Position numbers and translations under genes: made by a program | Assembly: GCF_001440475.1 (NCBI RefSeq) | Contig: NZ_LLYB01000071.1 | Coordinates: forward strand, 153,795-217,794 | Direction of reading: 5' to 3' | DNA from: Bradyrhizobium lablabi | Lineage (GTDB): Bacteria; Pseudomonadota; Alphaproteobacteria; Rhizobiales; Xanthobacteraceae | Length of the DNA: 64,000 nucleotides | In this document: positions 16,820 to 26,100 of the stretch, one piece after another | How positions within the stretch are numbered: the first letter of the stretch is position 1 | Layout of the letters: every line of letters starts with the position of its first letter | Notes under the pieces: model-generated | What the model was told of the DNA's origin: nothing | Database searches by the model: none | The model's input: only the letters and a program-made list of their open reading frames with translations

Positions 16820-16912
16820 AGGGCGGGAAGTGCTGCGAGTAGGGCCCCATTCTACTTTGCATGGGGTTGTTTTCGCAATTTTGTGCCTGGGCCTTCCCAA
16901 CCCGCTTCTCGC

Positions 16913-18004
16913 TCAGCCCGGCGTGCGGGCCGTCTTGGCTGCCTCGAAGGCCGCCAGCCGTGCGGCAAACTTTCCGTTGGCCAGACCGGCCCGTGCGAGA
17001 ATGGTTGGTGCGGGTATCGTTTCAAAGAAATGACAGGCGACGCGGTGGCCGGGCGCCGCCTCGCGCAGCAACGGCTCCTCGGCGGAACAGCGCGCCTGCG
17101 CATGCGGGCAGCGGGTGTGGAAGCGGCAGCCGGTCGGCGGCCTGAAGGGGCTCGGCACGTCGCCCTGCAGCATCACGCGCTTGGTGCGGAGCGCCGGATC
17201 GGGTTTTGGGATCGCCGCGAGCAACGCCTGGGTATAGGGGTGCAACGGCCGGTCGTAGAGCGTCTTCTTGTCTGATATCTCGACCAGCTTGCCGAGATAC
17301 ATCACCGCGACGCGATCGCTGATGTGCTTCACCACGGCAAGATCGTGGGCGATGAACAGATAGGAGAGGCCAAAACGCTGCTGCAGATTTTGCAGCAGGT
17401 TGACGATCTGCGCCTGGATCGAGACGTCAAGCGCCGACACCGGCTCGTCACAGACGATCAGATCGGGATTGGCGGCGAGCGCCCGCGCGATGCCGATACG
17501 CTGGCGCTGCCCGCCGGAGAACTGGTGCGGATAGCGCCTGGCATGTTCGGGCAGCAGGCCGACGATGTCCAAGAGTTCTCGTCCGCGTGCGGCGCGCGAG
17601 GCGTCGTCGCCGATCTCGTGGACCCGCAGCGGCTCGGCGAGGATCTCGCCGACGGTCATCCGCGGGTTCAGCGATGCATAGGGATCCTGGAAGATAATCT
17701 GCATGTGCCGGCGCATCCGGCGCAGCGCATCCTTGTCGAGATCGGCGATCTCCTTGCCCTTGAAGCGCACCGAGCCGGACGTCGGCTCCATCAGGCGCAG
17801 GATCAGGCGTCCGGTGGTTGACTTGCCGCAACCGGATTCGCCGACCAGCGCCAGCGTTTCGCCGCGCGCGATCTCGAAGCTGACGTCCTCGACGGCGCGG
17901 ACGAGGCCGATCGTCTTGCGGCGGATCAGCCCGCGCGTGACCGCAAAATGCTTGACCAGACCGTCGACCTGCAAGACAGGGACATTGCTTGGCGCATCGC
18001 TCAT
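16913..18004 (-). CDS. Dipeptide/oligopeptide ABC transporter ATP-binding protein, DppF type
   Basis: A 363-residue ATPase. Walker A is [15 protein letters not shown], the ABC signature is [15 protein letters not shown], and Walker B is [12 protein letters not shown]. The C terminus carries the oligopeptide-family cysteine motif [14 protein letters not shown], which in relatives binds a 4Fe-4S cluster. ATG 18004 overlaps the dppD stop as ATGA and removes a spurious 10-residue leader. It is the last gene of the six-gene operon running from 23963 down to here. Confidence 0.93.
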   Translation of the reverse strand: MSDAPSNVPVLQVDGLVKHFAVTRGLIRRKTIGLVRAVEDVSFEIARGETLALVGESGCGKSTTGRLILRLMEPTSGSVRFKGKEIADLDKDALRRMRRHMQIIFQDPYASLNPRMTVGEILAEPLRVHEIGDDASRAARGRELLDIVGLLPEHARRYPHQFSGGQRQRIGIARALAANPDLIVCDEPVSALDVSIQAQIVNLLQNLQQRFGLSYLFIAHDLAVVKHISDRVAVMYLGKLVEISDKKTLYDRPLHPYTQALLAAIPKPDPALRTKRVMLQGDVPSPFRPPTGCRFHTRCPHAQARCSAEEPLLREAAPGHRVACHFFETIPAPTILARAGLANGKFAARLAAFEAAKTARTPG

Positions 18005-18981
18005 GACGCCACCTCGACCGGCGCTTTCCAGCACGCCACCTGATGCCCGGGCGAAATATCGCGCAAGGGCGGCGGATCGAGCCGGCAGCGCTGGTCCGCA
18101 AACGGACAGCGCGGCGCGAAGCGGCAGCCCGCCGGCTGGTTGTTCGGGCTCGGAACCGTACCCTCGATGGTGGCGAGGCGCTTGCGGTCGACGTCGATGC
18201 GCGGGATCGAGCCGAGCAGGCCGATCGTGTAGGGATGCTGCGGATCGGCGAACAGGTCGCCCACGTCAGCGCTCTCGACGATCCGCCCGGCATACATCAC
18301 CAGCACCTGGTCGGCGACCTCGGCGATGACGCCGAGATCATGGGTGATGATCAGGATTGCCATGCCGAGCCGCCGCTGCAGGTCGCTCAGGAGGTCGAGA
18401 ATTTGCGCCTGGATGGTGACGTCGAGCGCGGTCGTCGGCTCGTCCGCGATCAACAGCGCCGGCTCGCAGGACAGCGCCATCGCGATCATGACGCGCTGGC
18501 GCATGCCGCCGGACATGTTGTGCGGGAAATCGTCGATGCGTTGCGCGGCGGAAGGAATTTTCACCAGCTCCAGCATCTCGATCGCCCGCGCCCGCGCCGC
18601 GCGCGGCGTCATCGCGGTGTGGGCAAGGATCGCCTCGATGATCTGCTGGCCGACGGTGTGCACCGGATTGAGCGAGGTCATCGGCTCCTGGAAGATCATC
18701 GACATCTTGCCGCCGCGCAGCTTGCGGCGCTCGTCGGCGGTGAGCCTCAGCACGTCGCGATTGCTGAACAGCACCGCCTCGGCCTCGACCTTGCCCGGCG
18801 GGCTCGGCACCAAGCCCATCACCGAGAGCGACGTCACGCTCTTGCCGCAGCCGGATTCTCCGACCAGGCCGATCGTCCGTCCCCTGGGCACATTGAAGCT
18901 GATGCCGTCGACGGCGCGGAACAGGCCGCGATCCGTCGCGAAGTGGGTCTTCAGTCCACGTACCTCGAGCAGATTGTCCAT
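18001..18981 (-). CDS. Dipeptide/oligopeptide ABC transporter ATP-binding protein, DppD type
   Basis: A 326-residue ATPase. Walker A is [16 protein letters not shown], the signature is [15 protein letters not shown], Walker B is [12 protein letters not shown], and the C-terminal motif is [14 protein letters not shown]. The start ATG 18981 overlaps the binding-protein stop as TGATG; the frame upstream of it is antisense-like noise and was trimmed. It pairs with the DppF-type ATPase to power the DppBC channel. Confidence 0.93.
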   Translation of the reverse strand: MDNLLEVRGLKTHFATDRGLFRAVDGISFNVPRGRTIGLVGESGCGKSVTSLSVMGLVPSPPGKVEAEAVLFSNRDVLRLTADERRKLRGGKMSMIFQEPMTSLNPVHTVGQQIIEAILAHTAMTPRAARARAIEMLELVKIPSAAQRIDDFPHNMSGGMRQRVMIAMALSCEPALLIADEPTTALDVTIQAQILDLLSDLQRRLGMAILIITHDLGVIAEVADQVLVMYAGRIVESADVGDLFADPQHPYTIGLLGSIPRIDVDRKRLATIEGTVPSPNNQPAGCRFAPRCPFADQRCRLDPPPLRDISPGHQVACWKAPVEVAS

Positions 18982-20552
18982 CAGAACGAGAGATCCAGTC
19001 CCTTGTAGAAGGTGTTCTGATAGAGCATGTGCGGCCGCACGCCCTTCAGTTTCTTTGAGCTGACCGTGTACATGGCGATGTTCATCACCGGCATCATCAG
19101 ATGCTCGCTCGTCACCTTCTCCTGCACACGCGCATAGTTGAGGGCGCGCTCGGTATCGGTCAGCGCAGCGCGTCCGGCACGCAGCCACTCGTCGGTCTCG
19201 TCATCCTTCCAGTTCATGCGATTGGGGGTCGGGATGTTCTTCGAGTTGAAATAGACGTTCATCAACTCGCCCGCCGACAGATAGGGCACGGTGACGGTCC
19301 ACAGTTCGTAGTCCTGCTTGCCCATCTCGGCCGGCGCGATCGTGGAGTCGTAGCCCACGATCTTCCAGTCGATGCCGATCTTGCGCATGTAGCCCTGAAT
19401 GGCCTCGGAGACGCGCGGGAAGTAGGCGACCTGGGTGAACAGCACACGCGGAGCCAGTTTCATGCCGTCCTTCTCGCGGATGCCGTCGCTGCCGACTTTC
19501 CAGCCGGCCTCGTCCAACAGCTTCTTGGCGCGTTCGACGTCTTCCTTGATGATGCCCTTGGTCTTGTCGGCGAAATCGAGCGCTTTGGGGTCGACGAAGG
19601 TAAATGCCGGTTCGGCGTTGCCCAGCAAGATGCCCTTGACGATCTCGGCGCGGTTGATCGCAATGTTCATTGCCTCGCGCACGCGTTTGTCGGCGACCAT
19701 GGGGCGGGTGATCTTGTAACCGTAATACATGAGCTGGAAGTTCGGCTGAGCTTCCTGAACCGTCAGGTTGGGCGCTGCCTTGACCTGCTGAATGAACGCG
19801 AGCGGAACCTGGTGCGAGAGATCGAACTGACCGCCCATGATGGCGGCGACGCGGCTGGCGTCCTCAGGCACGATCTTGATGCTGACCTTCTCGAATTTCA
19901 CCGGGCCCCTGTTCTGATACATCGACGGACCCCACTTGTACGCATCGTGCCGCTTCAGCACGATCTCTGTGCGCGGCTGCCAGCTCTCGAAGCACCACGG
20001 CCCGGTGCCGTCGATGCCCTTGATGCCGTAGTCCTTGCCGAGCGCCTCGACGCTCTCCTGGTTGTGGATCGCGTTGGTGTACATGCTGAGCTGCAGCAGC
20101 AGCTCGGAATAGGGCTCGTTGAGTTCGTACTCCACGGTATAGGGATCGGGCGCGCGCAGCTCCTTGATCTCGCCGGCGCGCCAGGCATAGGGCGCCTTGG
20201 TTTCCGGATCCTTCAGCCGCTTGAAGCTGTAGACGACGTCGGCGGCTGTGAACTTCTTGCCGCTACAGAACGTGACGTCGTCGCGTAGCTTGAAGACGTA
20301 GGTCTTGCCGTCCTCGCTGATCGTCCACGACTTGGCAAGGTAGGGGATCGCCGTCTTGCCGTCCCAGTCGAGCGCCACCAGCGTATCCTGGAACATGTTG
20401 ACGATGTCTGACGTCGGCGACCATGTCGTGCGCTGGCCGTCGTAATGCGGCGCGTCCAGCGATTTCATCACCCGCAAGGTCTGCGCCTCGGCCGTCCAGC
20501 ATATTCCGGCCGCTCCCAGCAGCGCGACAGCGCCCGTCAACATGTTGCGCAT
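18981..20552 (-). CDS. ABC transporter substrate-binding protein (copy 1), family 5
   Basis: A 523-residue SBP_bac_5 protein with a Sec signal ([18 protein letters not shown]). The mature part opens with [19 protein letters not shown] and continues with [21 protein letters not shown] and [19 protein letters not shown]. These proteins bind peptides, opines or other solutes for ABC import. It is strikingly similar along its whole length to the adjacent upstream protein at 20576-22144, so it is a tandem duplicate. The 23-base gap before it holds a GGGAGAG ribosome site. Confidence 0.92.
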   Translation of the reverse strand: MRNMLTGAVALLGAAGICWTAEAQTLRVMKSLDAPHYDGQRTTWSPTSDIVNMFQDTLVALDWDGKTAIPYLAKSWTISEDGKTYVFKLRDDVTFCSGKKFTAADVVYSFKRLKDPETKAPYAWRAGEIKELRAPDPYTVEYELNEPYSELLLQLSMYTNAIHNQESVEALGKDYGIKGIDGTGPWCFESWQPRTEIVLKRHDAYKWGPSMYQNRGPVKFEKVSIKIVPEDASRVAAIMGGQFDLSHQVPLAFIQQVKAAPNLTVQEAQPNFQLMYYGYKITRPMVADKRVREAMNIAINRAEIVKGILLGNAEPAFTFVDPKALDFADKTKGIIKEDVERAKKLLDEAGWKVGSDGIREKDGMKLAPRVLFTQVAYFPRVSEAIQGYMRKIGIDWKIVGYDSTIAPAEMGKQDYELWTVTVPYLSAGELMNVYFNSKNIPTPNRMNWKDDETDEWLRAGRAALTDTERALNYARVQEKVTSEHLMMPVMNIAMYTVSSKKLKGVRPHMLYQNTFYKGLDLSF

Positions 20553-20575
20553 CGTGTTCTCTCCCTTGCTATTTC

Positions 20576-22144
20576 TTATTTCTGGCGCGACACGTCGAGC
20601 CCTTTGTAGAACGTGTTCTGGTAGATCATGTGCGGCCTGGCGTCGGTGATCTTTTTATTGGCCACCTGGTCCATGTTGATGTTGAGCACGGGCATCCAGA
20701 GGTGCTCGCGCATCACCTTCTGCTGTACCAGCGCGTAATATTTGGCGCGGTCGGTGTCGGTCAGCGCCGAGCGGCCCTGCTTCAGCCATTCATCGGTCTC
20801 TGTGTCCTTCCAGTTCATCCGGTTGGGCGTCGGGATGTTGCGGGAATCGAAGTAGATGTTCATGAGGTCGCCGGCCGACAGATACGGCACGGTCACCGAC
20901 CAGATTTCGTAGTCCTGCTCGGCCATCTTCGCGGAAGCAATGGTCGAGTCCCACGGCTGCAGCTGCCACTGCACGCCGATACGGCGCAGGTAACCCTGGA
21001 TCGCTTCGGCGACCCGCGGCGTGTTGCCGGCCTGGGTGTAATAGACTTTCGGCTGCAGCTTGATGCCGTCCTTTTCGCGGACACCATCGCTGCCGAGCTT
21101 CCAGCCGGCTTCGTCGAGCAGCGCCTTGGCGCGCTCGATGTCCTCCTTCACGATGCCCCTGGTGCCGGCGTCGTGATCGAGCGCGTCGGAATCGACGATG
21201 GTGAAGGCCGGATCGGCATTGCCGAGCAGCACGCCCTTGGCGATCTCGGCGCGGTTGATGGCGATGCTCATCGCCTCGCGCACGCGCTTGTCCGATACCA
21301 TCGGCCGCGTCGTCTTGAAGCCGAAGTAAAGCAACTGGAAGTTCGGCCTTGCCGGCGTCACGGTCAGCATCGGCGCGGCCCTGGCCTGCGCGATGAACTG
21401 CGGCGGGAACTGATGGGTCATGTCGAACTGCCCGGCCATCATGGCCGCCACGCGGCTGGATTCCTCGGGCATGATCTTGACGCTGAGCTTTTCGAACTTC
21501 ACCGGGCCCTTGTTCTTGTACAGCGACGGGCCCCATTTGTAGGCGTCGTGGCGTTTGAGCACGATTTCGGTGCGCGGCTGCCAGCTCTCGAAGCACCAGG
21601 GCCCGGTGCCGTCGGCGCCCTTGATGCCATAATCCTTGCCGAGCGCCTCCACGCTCTCCTTGTTGTGGATCACGTTGGTGAACATGGTGAGCTGCAGCAG
21701 CAGTTCGGAGTAGGGCTCCTCCAGCTCGTATTCGACCGTATGCGGGTCGGTCGCGCGCAGCTCCTTGATGACGCCGGCGCGCCAGGCATAGGGCGCCTTG
21801 ATCGCGGGATCCTTCAGCCGCTTGAAGCTGTAGACGACGTCCTCGGCGGTGAATTTCTTGCCGCTGCAGAACGAGACGTCGTCGCGCAGCTTGAACGTAT
21901 AGGTCCGGCCGTCCTCGCTGATGGTCCACGATTTGGCGAGATAAGGAACCGGCGTGCGGCCGTCCCAGTCGAGCGCCACCAGCGTGTCCTGGAACATGTT
22001 GACGATGTCGGAGGTCGGGCCCCAGGTCGTGCGTTGCGCATCGTAATGCGGCGCGTCGATGCCCTTCATCAAATGAAGCGTCTGGGCCGTTGCCGGGCCC
22101 GTGACGCACAGTGCCAACGACATTCCCAGTGCGAGCCTGATCAT
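20576..22144 (-). CDS. ABC transporter substrate-binding protein (copy 2), family 5
   Basis: A 522-residue paralogue of the neighbouring binding protein. It has a signal peptide (LALGMSLALCVTGPATAQ) and the same landmarks: [40 protein letters not shown] and [22 protein letters not shown] 22144 overlaps the dppC stop as ATGA. The frame stays open far upstream only because it reads antisense-like sequence inside dppC. Differences are concentrated in the middle third, which may alter ligand choice between the two copies. Confidence 0.92.
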   Translation of the reverse strand: MIRLALGMSLALCVTGPATAQTLHLMKGIDAPHYDAQRTTWGPTSDIVNMFQDTLVALDWDGRTPVPYLAKSWTISEDGRTYTFKLRDDVSFCSGKKFTAEDVVYSFKRLKDPAIKAPYAWRAGVIKELRATDPHTVEYELEEPYSELLLQLTMFTNVIHNKESVEALGKDYGIKGADGTGPWCFESWQPRTEIVLKRHDAYKWGPSLYKNKGPVKFEKLSVKIMPEESSRVAAMMAGQFDMTHQFPPQFIAQARAAPMLTVTPARPNFQLLYFGFKTTRPMVSDKRVREAMSIAINRAEIAKGVLLGNADPAFTIVDSDALDHDAGTRGIVKEDIERAKALLDEAGWKLGSDGVREKDGIKLQPKVYYTQAGNTPRVAEAIQGYLRRIGVQWQLQPWDSTIASAKMAEQDYEIWSVTVPYLSAGDLMNIYFDSRNIPTPNRMNWKDTETDEWLKQGRSALTDTDRAKYYALVQQKVMREHLWMPVLNINMDQVANKKITDARPHMIYQNTFYKGLDVSRQK

Positions 22145-23028
22145 GTCTGCAACCTCGGATCGAAGACGTCGCGGAATGCGTCGCCCAGAAGGTTGGCGGC
22201 CAGCACGATCACGAAGATCACGCAGCTCGGGATCGTGGCGATGTGCGGCGCCATGAACAGGAAGTCGCGGCCCTGCGCTGCCATCATGCCGAGCTCGGCA
22301 GTCGGCGGCTGCGCGCCCATGCCGAGGAAGCCCAGCGCCGAGCCGGTCAGGATGATCTGGCCGAAGCGCAACGTCAGGAACACGAAGATCGTCGAAATGC
22401 AATTGAGCGTCAGGTAGCGCCAGATCAGTGCGCCGTCGGACACGCCCACGGCGCGGCCGGCTTCCATGAAATCCTGGCCCATCACGCCCATCGCCGCGCC
22501 TCGCGCCTCCCGCGCGACAGCGGGTACGGTTGCAACGACGAGCGCAATGGCAACGGCCGAGAGCCCGGCGCCGAAGATGGCGGCCACCGCAAGCCCGATC
22601 AGGATCGCCGGGAAGGCCAGCATGATGTCGACCAGCCGCATGATCCAGCCGTCCAGCCGGCGATAATAGGTGGCGAAGATGCCCATGATGCCGCCGATCA
22701 GGCCGCCGACGATCACCCCGACCAGCCCGAGTATCAGCGTGTTGCGGGTGCCGAAGATGACGCGGCTCAAGATGTCGCGTCCGGTGTTGTCGGTGCCGAA
22801 CCAGTGTTCGGCGTCCGGCGGCCGCATCACCTTGGTGAGGTCGGTGAAGTAGGGATCGTAGGGCGCGACCCAAGGTGCGAACAGCGCCGCCAGCACGATG
22901 CCTGAGAGCACCAGCCCGGCGAGCGCGGCCGCCCGGTCGCGCGCCAGCCGCCGCAGCACTCCGGCGCGGGCGAATACACCGGTTTCACTCTCCCTGGCAA
23001 AGCCGGTATCGAGAGTCTCGGCGCTCAT
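22141..23028 (-). CDS. Dipeptide ABC transporter permease, DppC type
   Basis: A 295-residue inner-membrane permease. It has the OppC-like N-terminal helix (AALAGLVLSGIVLAALFAPWVAPYDPY), the HWFGTDNTGRDILSRVIFGTR motif, and the EAA loop near EARGAAMGVMGQDFMEAGRAVG. It ends with the conserved NLLGDAFRDVFDPRLQ. The start ATG 23028 overlaps the dppB stop. Confidence 0.94.
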   Translation of the reverse strand: MSAETLDTGFARESETGVFARAGVLRRLARDRAAALAGLVLSGIVLAALFAPWVAPYDPYFTDLTKVMRPPDAEHWFGTDNTGRDILSRVIFGTRNTLILGLVGVIVGGLIGGIMGIFATYYRRLDGWIMRLVDIMLAFPAILIGLAVAAIFGAGLSAVAIALVVATVPAVAREARGAAMGVMGQDFMEAGRAVGVSDGALIWRYLTLNCISTIFVFLTLRFGQIILTGSALGFLGMGAQPPTAELGMMAAQGRDFLFMAPHIATIPSCVIFVIVLAANLLGDAFRDVFDPRLQT

Positions 23029-23963
23029 CTTCGCTGCACCCTCGGATCGAGATAGACGTAGAGCACATCGACCAAAAGGTTGATCGTGAGAAAGGCGATG
23101 GCGAGGATCATGATCGCGCCCTGCGCGGTCGGAAAATCGCTGGAGACGATGGCGCCGACGGCGAGCCGGCCGACGCCAGGCCACGAGAACATGGTCTCGG
23201 TCACCACGGCGCCGCCGAGCAGGAACGCCGCCTGCAGCCCGATCAGGGTGACGACGGGGATCATGGCGTTACGCAGTGCGTGATGGATGATCACCACCCG
23301 CTCGCGCAGTCCCTTGGCGCGCGCGGTGCGGACGAAATCGGCGCCGAGCACTTCCAGCACGGCGGTGCGCGTCAGCCGCGCGATCGGCCCGATCAACACC
23401 GCGCCAAGCGTGAGGGCGGGAAGGATCAGGCTCGGCAATCCGCCGTCCCAAACCGGCCCGGTGCGGCCGGTGAACGGCAGCAGCGCCCACTTGAACCCAA
23501 CGAACTGGATCAGGATCAGGCCGATGAAGAACACCGGCATCGATACGCCCGCAACCGAGCAGGCCATGATGATGCGATCGGTGAGGCTGCCGCGATTGAC
23601 CGCCGCCAGCGTTCCGAGCGCGAGCCCGATCGGCACCGCGATCAACATCGCGCCCAGCATCAGTTCGATCGTCGGCCCGATCGTCATCGCCAGTTCCTCG
23701 CTCACCATCCGGTTGGAAATGATGGAGCGGCCGAGATCGCCGCGCAGCACGCGCAGGATGTATTCGAAGAACTGGACCGGGATCGATCGGTCGAGGCCGA
23801 GTTCCTGGCGGATCGCCGCGATGGTCTCGGCCTTCGCGTCAGGCCCGGCGATGATCATCGCGGGATCGGCGGGCACCACCTGCAACAGGCAAAAGCAGAG
23901 GAAGAGAACCCCGACCAAGGCGGGGATCGAAATCAGCAGACGATGGACAATCTGTTGTCCCAT
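23025..23963 (-). CDS. Dipeptide ABC transporter permease, DppB type
   Basis: A 312-residue permease and the first gene of the operon. It begins RLLISIPALVGVLFLCFCLLQ, has the DppB motif RQELGLDRSIPVQFFEYILRVLRGDLG across the first loop, and an EAA loop at VLEVLGADFVRTARAKGLRE. Its promoter should lie in the 330-base gap to 24293, which contains a perfect 17-base palindrome about 200 bases upstream. Confidence 0.94.
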   Translation of the reverse strand: MGQQIVHRLLISIPALVGVLFLCFCLLQVVPADPAMIIAGPDAKAETIAAIRQELGLDRSIPVQFFEYILRVLRGDLGRSIISNRMVSEELAMTIGPTIELMLGAMLIAVPIGLALGTLAAVNRGSLTDRIIMACSVAGVSMPVFFIGLILIQFVGFKWALLPFTGRTGPVWDGGLPSLILPALTLGAVLIGPIARLTRTAVLEVLGADFVRTARAKGLRERVVIIHHALRNAMIPVVTLIGLQAAFLLGGAVVTETMFSWPGVGRLAVGAIVSSDFPTAQGAIMILAIAFLTINLLVDVLYVYLDPRVQRR

Positions 23964-24293
23964 GCGACGCCAACGGACCGGTTAGGCCAAAAAGGAGCGC
24001 ATGCGTCCACGTCGACGCTCTCGTTTCCCCCTTGGCAGCCACGCTTCGTCCGACGTGCGCGACATTTGTTTGTCGCTCGATAGTGACACCTGTCTGCCGT
24101 GACGTCACGCCCAATCTGACAATTCGTTTTCGGCTGCGTCCTTTTGCGCCGGTGCATGGACTTCTTGCAATGCAAGAAATCCGTGTCGCGAAATTTTGGC
24201 GAGCCGTTTTGCTTTCAGGTCGAAGGTTGCAACGCAGGTCGCTGGAACTTGCGCGGATCGCGCAGCAGAAACATGATGCGCCAGCGCGGCTGG
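23964..24293. other. 330-base gap upstream of the dpp operon
   Basis: I see no gene here. It holds the upstream region of dppB, the palindrome at 24162-24178, and the 3' side of the spermidine-synthase-like gene. Base composition is lower in GC than the flanking genes. Confidence 0.6.
24162..24178. promoter_or_regulatory. Perfect 17-base palindrome, possible operator
   Basis: TTCTTGCAATGCAAGAA has two perfect 8-base half-sites around a central A. It lies 199 bases upstream of dppB and 116 bases past the stop of the opposite-side gene. LacI, TetR or GntR-type dimers bind sites of this shape. No matching regulator is adjacent. Confidence 0.5.
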
Positions 24294-25040
24294 CTACCTG
24301 TCGGTGCTGGAATACATCGCGCCGAGGCCGCGGTCGCGCAACCTGCCGCGCCGGATTGACCATCGCTCGAGGCTGTTCTGCATCACCTCGGCAAGCGCTG
24401 GACGCGCGTTCAACTGCTTTTCCGGCACGCATGCAATGATCGCATTTCGATCCTGGACGCCCTGCTCGTCGATGATCCACGTTCCCAGCCGGTCGCCGGC
24501 AAGCCGCGCGGCGATGCGATCGGGTATCGGGTCGATGTCGTTCGCGACCAGCACGTTCATGACGATGCGGCCGCCGGGCATCAAGCGCGCGCGGATGGCG
24601 TCGCAGGTCGCGACGTCGAATTCATCATCAAAGCGAAAATCCGGACCTCCGACATCGATGGCGATCCCGTCGTAAAGGAGATCGTCATCGAGAATGAATT
24701 TCCGGAAATCGGACACTATCAGCGGCAATCCATCCGGCAGCCCAAAATATCTCTGGGCGATCACGAAGCTGATTGGATTGTTGTCGACGATCGTGAGCTT
24801 TTTACCGAGACGCGCCAGTCTGGTGGCGAGATTGCCGCCGCCGCATCCCAGAACGAGAATGTTCGTCGCGCGATGCAGGAGTTCGTCCATGAGCTTGACA
24901 TAGCTGAATACGCTCTCGCCGTCGGGCGTGGCCTGGCTCTGCCTGATGCCTTCCTCGAAATAGATCCTCGTTCCATCCGCGGAGCATTCGACAATCTCGA
25001 TTGCGCCGTTCCTGCCCTGATAACGCCCCAGCAACCGCAC
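24294..25040 (-). CDS. Spermidine-synthase-like SAM-binding protein
   Basis: A 248-residue Rossmann protein of the spermidine synthase/methyltransferase superfamily. The sequence resembles the family in its N-terminal beta region (YFEEGIRQSQATPDGESVFSYVKLM, like the substrate-gate loop), the nucleotide motif NILVLGCGGGNLATRLARLG, the acidic IVDNNP after strand 2, and YDGIAIDVGGPDF where the catalytic aspartate region lies. True polyamine activity is uncertain because many such orphan proteins lack it. The start is GTG 25040. It is divergent from the first XRE regulator, next to the Hyf-like cluster. Confidence 0.75.
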   Translation of the reverse strand: MRLLGRYQGRNGAIEIVECSADGTRIYFEEGIRQSQATPDGESVFSYVKLMDELLHRATNILVLGCGGGNLATRLARLGKKLTIVDNNPISFVIAQRYFGLPDGLPLIVSDFRKFILDDDLLYDGIAIDVGGPDFRFDDEFDVATCDAIRARLMPGGRIVMNVLVANDIDPIPDRIAARLAGDRLGTWIIDEQGVQDRNAIIACVPEKQLNARPALAEVMQNSLERWSIRRGRLRDRGLGAMYSSTDR

Positions 25041-25164
25041 CCGATATCACCATGCATCAAATAAGATGTGTGAGACATCGTTTATCATGTCGGGAGTCGG
25101 GTGCCAATCGTGTAGAGAGACGCGCGCGGCCTCTGGTTGATATGCTGAACCTCTAAGTTGATGC

Positions 25165-25193
25165 TTGAGACAGTAATTTAGATAGGATAAATA
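25165..25193 (+). promoter_or_regulatory. Sigma-70-like promoter of the first XRE gene
   Basis: TTGAGA (25165-25170), a 17-base spacer and TAAATA (25188-25193) make a plausible promoter 31 bases before the XRE start. The sequence ATATTCGC follows directly, and the same octamer lies in the promoter spacer of the other XRE gene. Confidence 0.5.
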
Positions 25194-25224
25194 TATTCGC
25201 TTCCGAACCGGGAGAAGTGTCCCC

Positions 25225-25551
25225 ATGATTACCGCCAATCAACTCAGGGCGGCGCGTGCGCTTCTGAGCATCGATCAGCGGCAAATGGCCGAGCTGGCCG
25301 ATCTTTCGGTGCCGACCATCCAGCGCATGGAAGCCAGCGACGGTGTGATCCGCGCCAACGTTGATTCCCTGATGAAGCTGGTTTCCGCGCTCGAGAGCGC
25401 CGGGATCGAGCTTATCAATCCGGGCGCGGCGAGCGCTACGGGAGGGCGAGGGGTGCGCCTTCGCGAACATGTCACCAATCCCAAAACAAATCTCAAGACA
25501 AAGAGCAAGACCATCCGCCAACCGAAGCGGGTGCTGGAGCGGGTTCGATAG
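25225..25551 (+). CDS. XRE-type HTH regulator, copy 1
   Basis: A 108-residue DNA-binding protein. The helix-turn-helix covers residues 3-60: QLRAARALLSIDQRQMAELADLS, then VPTIQRMEASDGVIRANVDS. A short basic tail rich in K, T and R follows (KTNLKTKSKTIRQPK). It is a close paralogue of the protein at 32703-33002; the two share most of their first 65 residues. It converges on hyfI with only four bases between stop codons. ATG 25225 has GGGAGA upstream. It probably regulates the Hyf-like genes or itself. Confidence 0.88.
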   Translation: MITANQLRAARALLSIDQRQMAELADLSVPTIQRMEASDGVIRANVDSLMKLVSALESAGIELINPGAASATGGRGVRLREHVTNPKTNLKTKSKTIRQPKRVLERVR

Positions 25552-25555
25552 CGCC

Positions 25556-26089
25556 TCACGGCGTAACGGCGCCCGCGTCCGCGCGTTCGAGCAGCGCCAG
25601 CAATCCTTGCAGCATGGCTGTGGGGGCAGGCGGGCAGCCGGGAATGTGCAGGTCGACCGGGACGACCTCGGAGACGCCGCCGACGACCGCATAGCTGCCG
25701 GCAAAACATCCTCCGTTCCGCGCGCAATCTCCGACCGCGACGACCCATTTCGGGTTCGGCATCGCGTGATAGGTGCGTTCGAGCGCCTCGCGCATGTTTT
25801 TCGTCACCGGTCCCGTCACCATCAGGACGTCGGCATGACGCGGCGAGGCGACGAACCGCAGGCCGAACCGCTCGACGTCGTAATAGGCGTTGTTGAGCGC
25901 GTGAATTTCCAGCTCGCATCCGTTGCAGGATCCGGCATCGACCTCGCGGATCGACAGGCTGCGGCCGAGCCGTCGCCGCGCGGCCTGTCCGAGCGCGGTG
26001 GCAAGTTCCGCCACGGCGGCGTCATCCGGTAGTGGCGCCCGCTCCGTGAGCGGCTGGCGGAACACGCTTTCGAAAAGCAGCTTGCGCAT
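25556..26089 (-). CDS. hyfI: Hydrogenase-4-like small subunit (NuoB/HyfI family)
   Basis: A 177-residue iron-sulfur subunit. Ligands for one 4Fe-4S cluster are all present: C55 and C58 in GSCNGCELE, C122 in VGDCARNGGCF, and C152 in IPGCPPAP. The length matches NuoB and HycG/HyfI. It would carry the electron relay next to the large subunit on the cytoplasmic side. It is the last gene of the operon, 11 bases after hyfG. The cluster ligands are intact even though the large-subunit metal site is not. Confidence 0.9.
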   Translation of the reverse strand: MRKLLFESVFRQPLTERAPLPDDAAVAELATALGQAARRRLGRSLSIREVDAGSCNGCELEIHALNNAYYDVERFGLRFVASPRHADVLMVTGPVTKNMREALERTYHAMPNPKWVVAVGDCARNGGCFAGSYAVVGGVSEVVPVDLHIPGCPPAPTAMLQGLLALLERADAGAVTP

Positions 26090-26100
26090 CGCATGCGTCC

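Noticed and set aside
20423-22417. 664-codon plus-strand open frame opposite the two binding-protein genes
   Set aside because: It spans both receptor genes antisense, including their gap, and has no domain signature; long antisense frames are normal at this GC content.
22145-22873. N-terminal extension of the second binding protein
   Set aside because: The open frame runs through dppC in the wrong reading frame; the signal peptide and the ATGA overlap at 22144 set the start.
16913-24293. Reading the dpp operon as a nickel-import system for the hydrogenase-like complex
   Set aside because: Receptor and permease motifs are generic to family 5 transporters, and the HyfG metal ligands are missing, so a nickel link has no sequence support.
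25552-25555. Terminator between XRE copy 1 and hyfI
   Set aside because: Only four bases separate the stops and no stem-loop with a T-run is present in or beside them.
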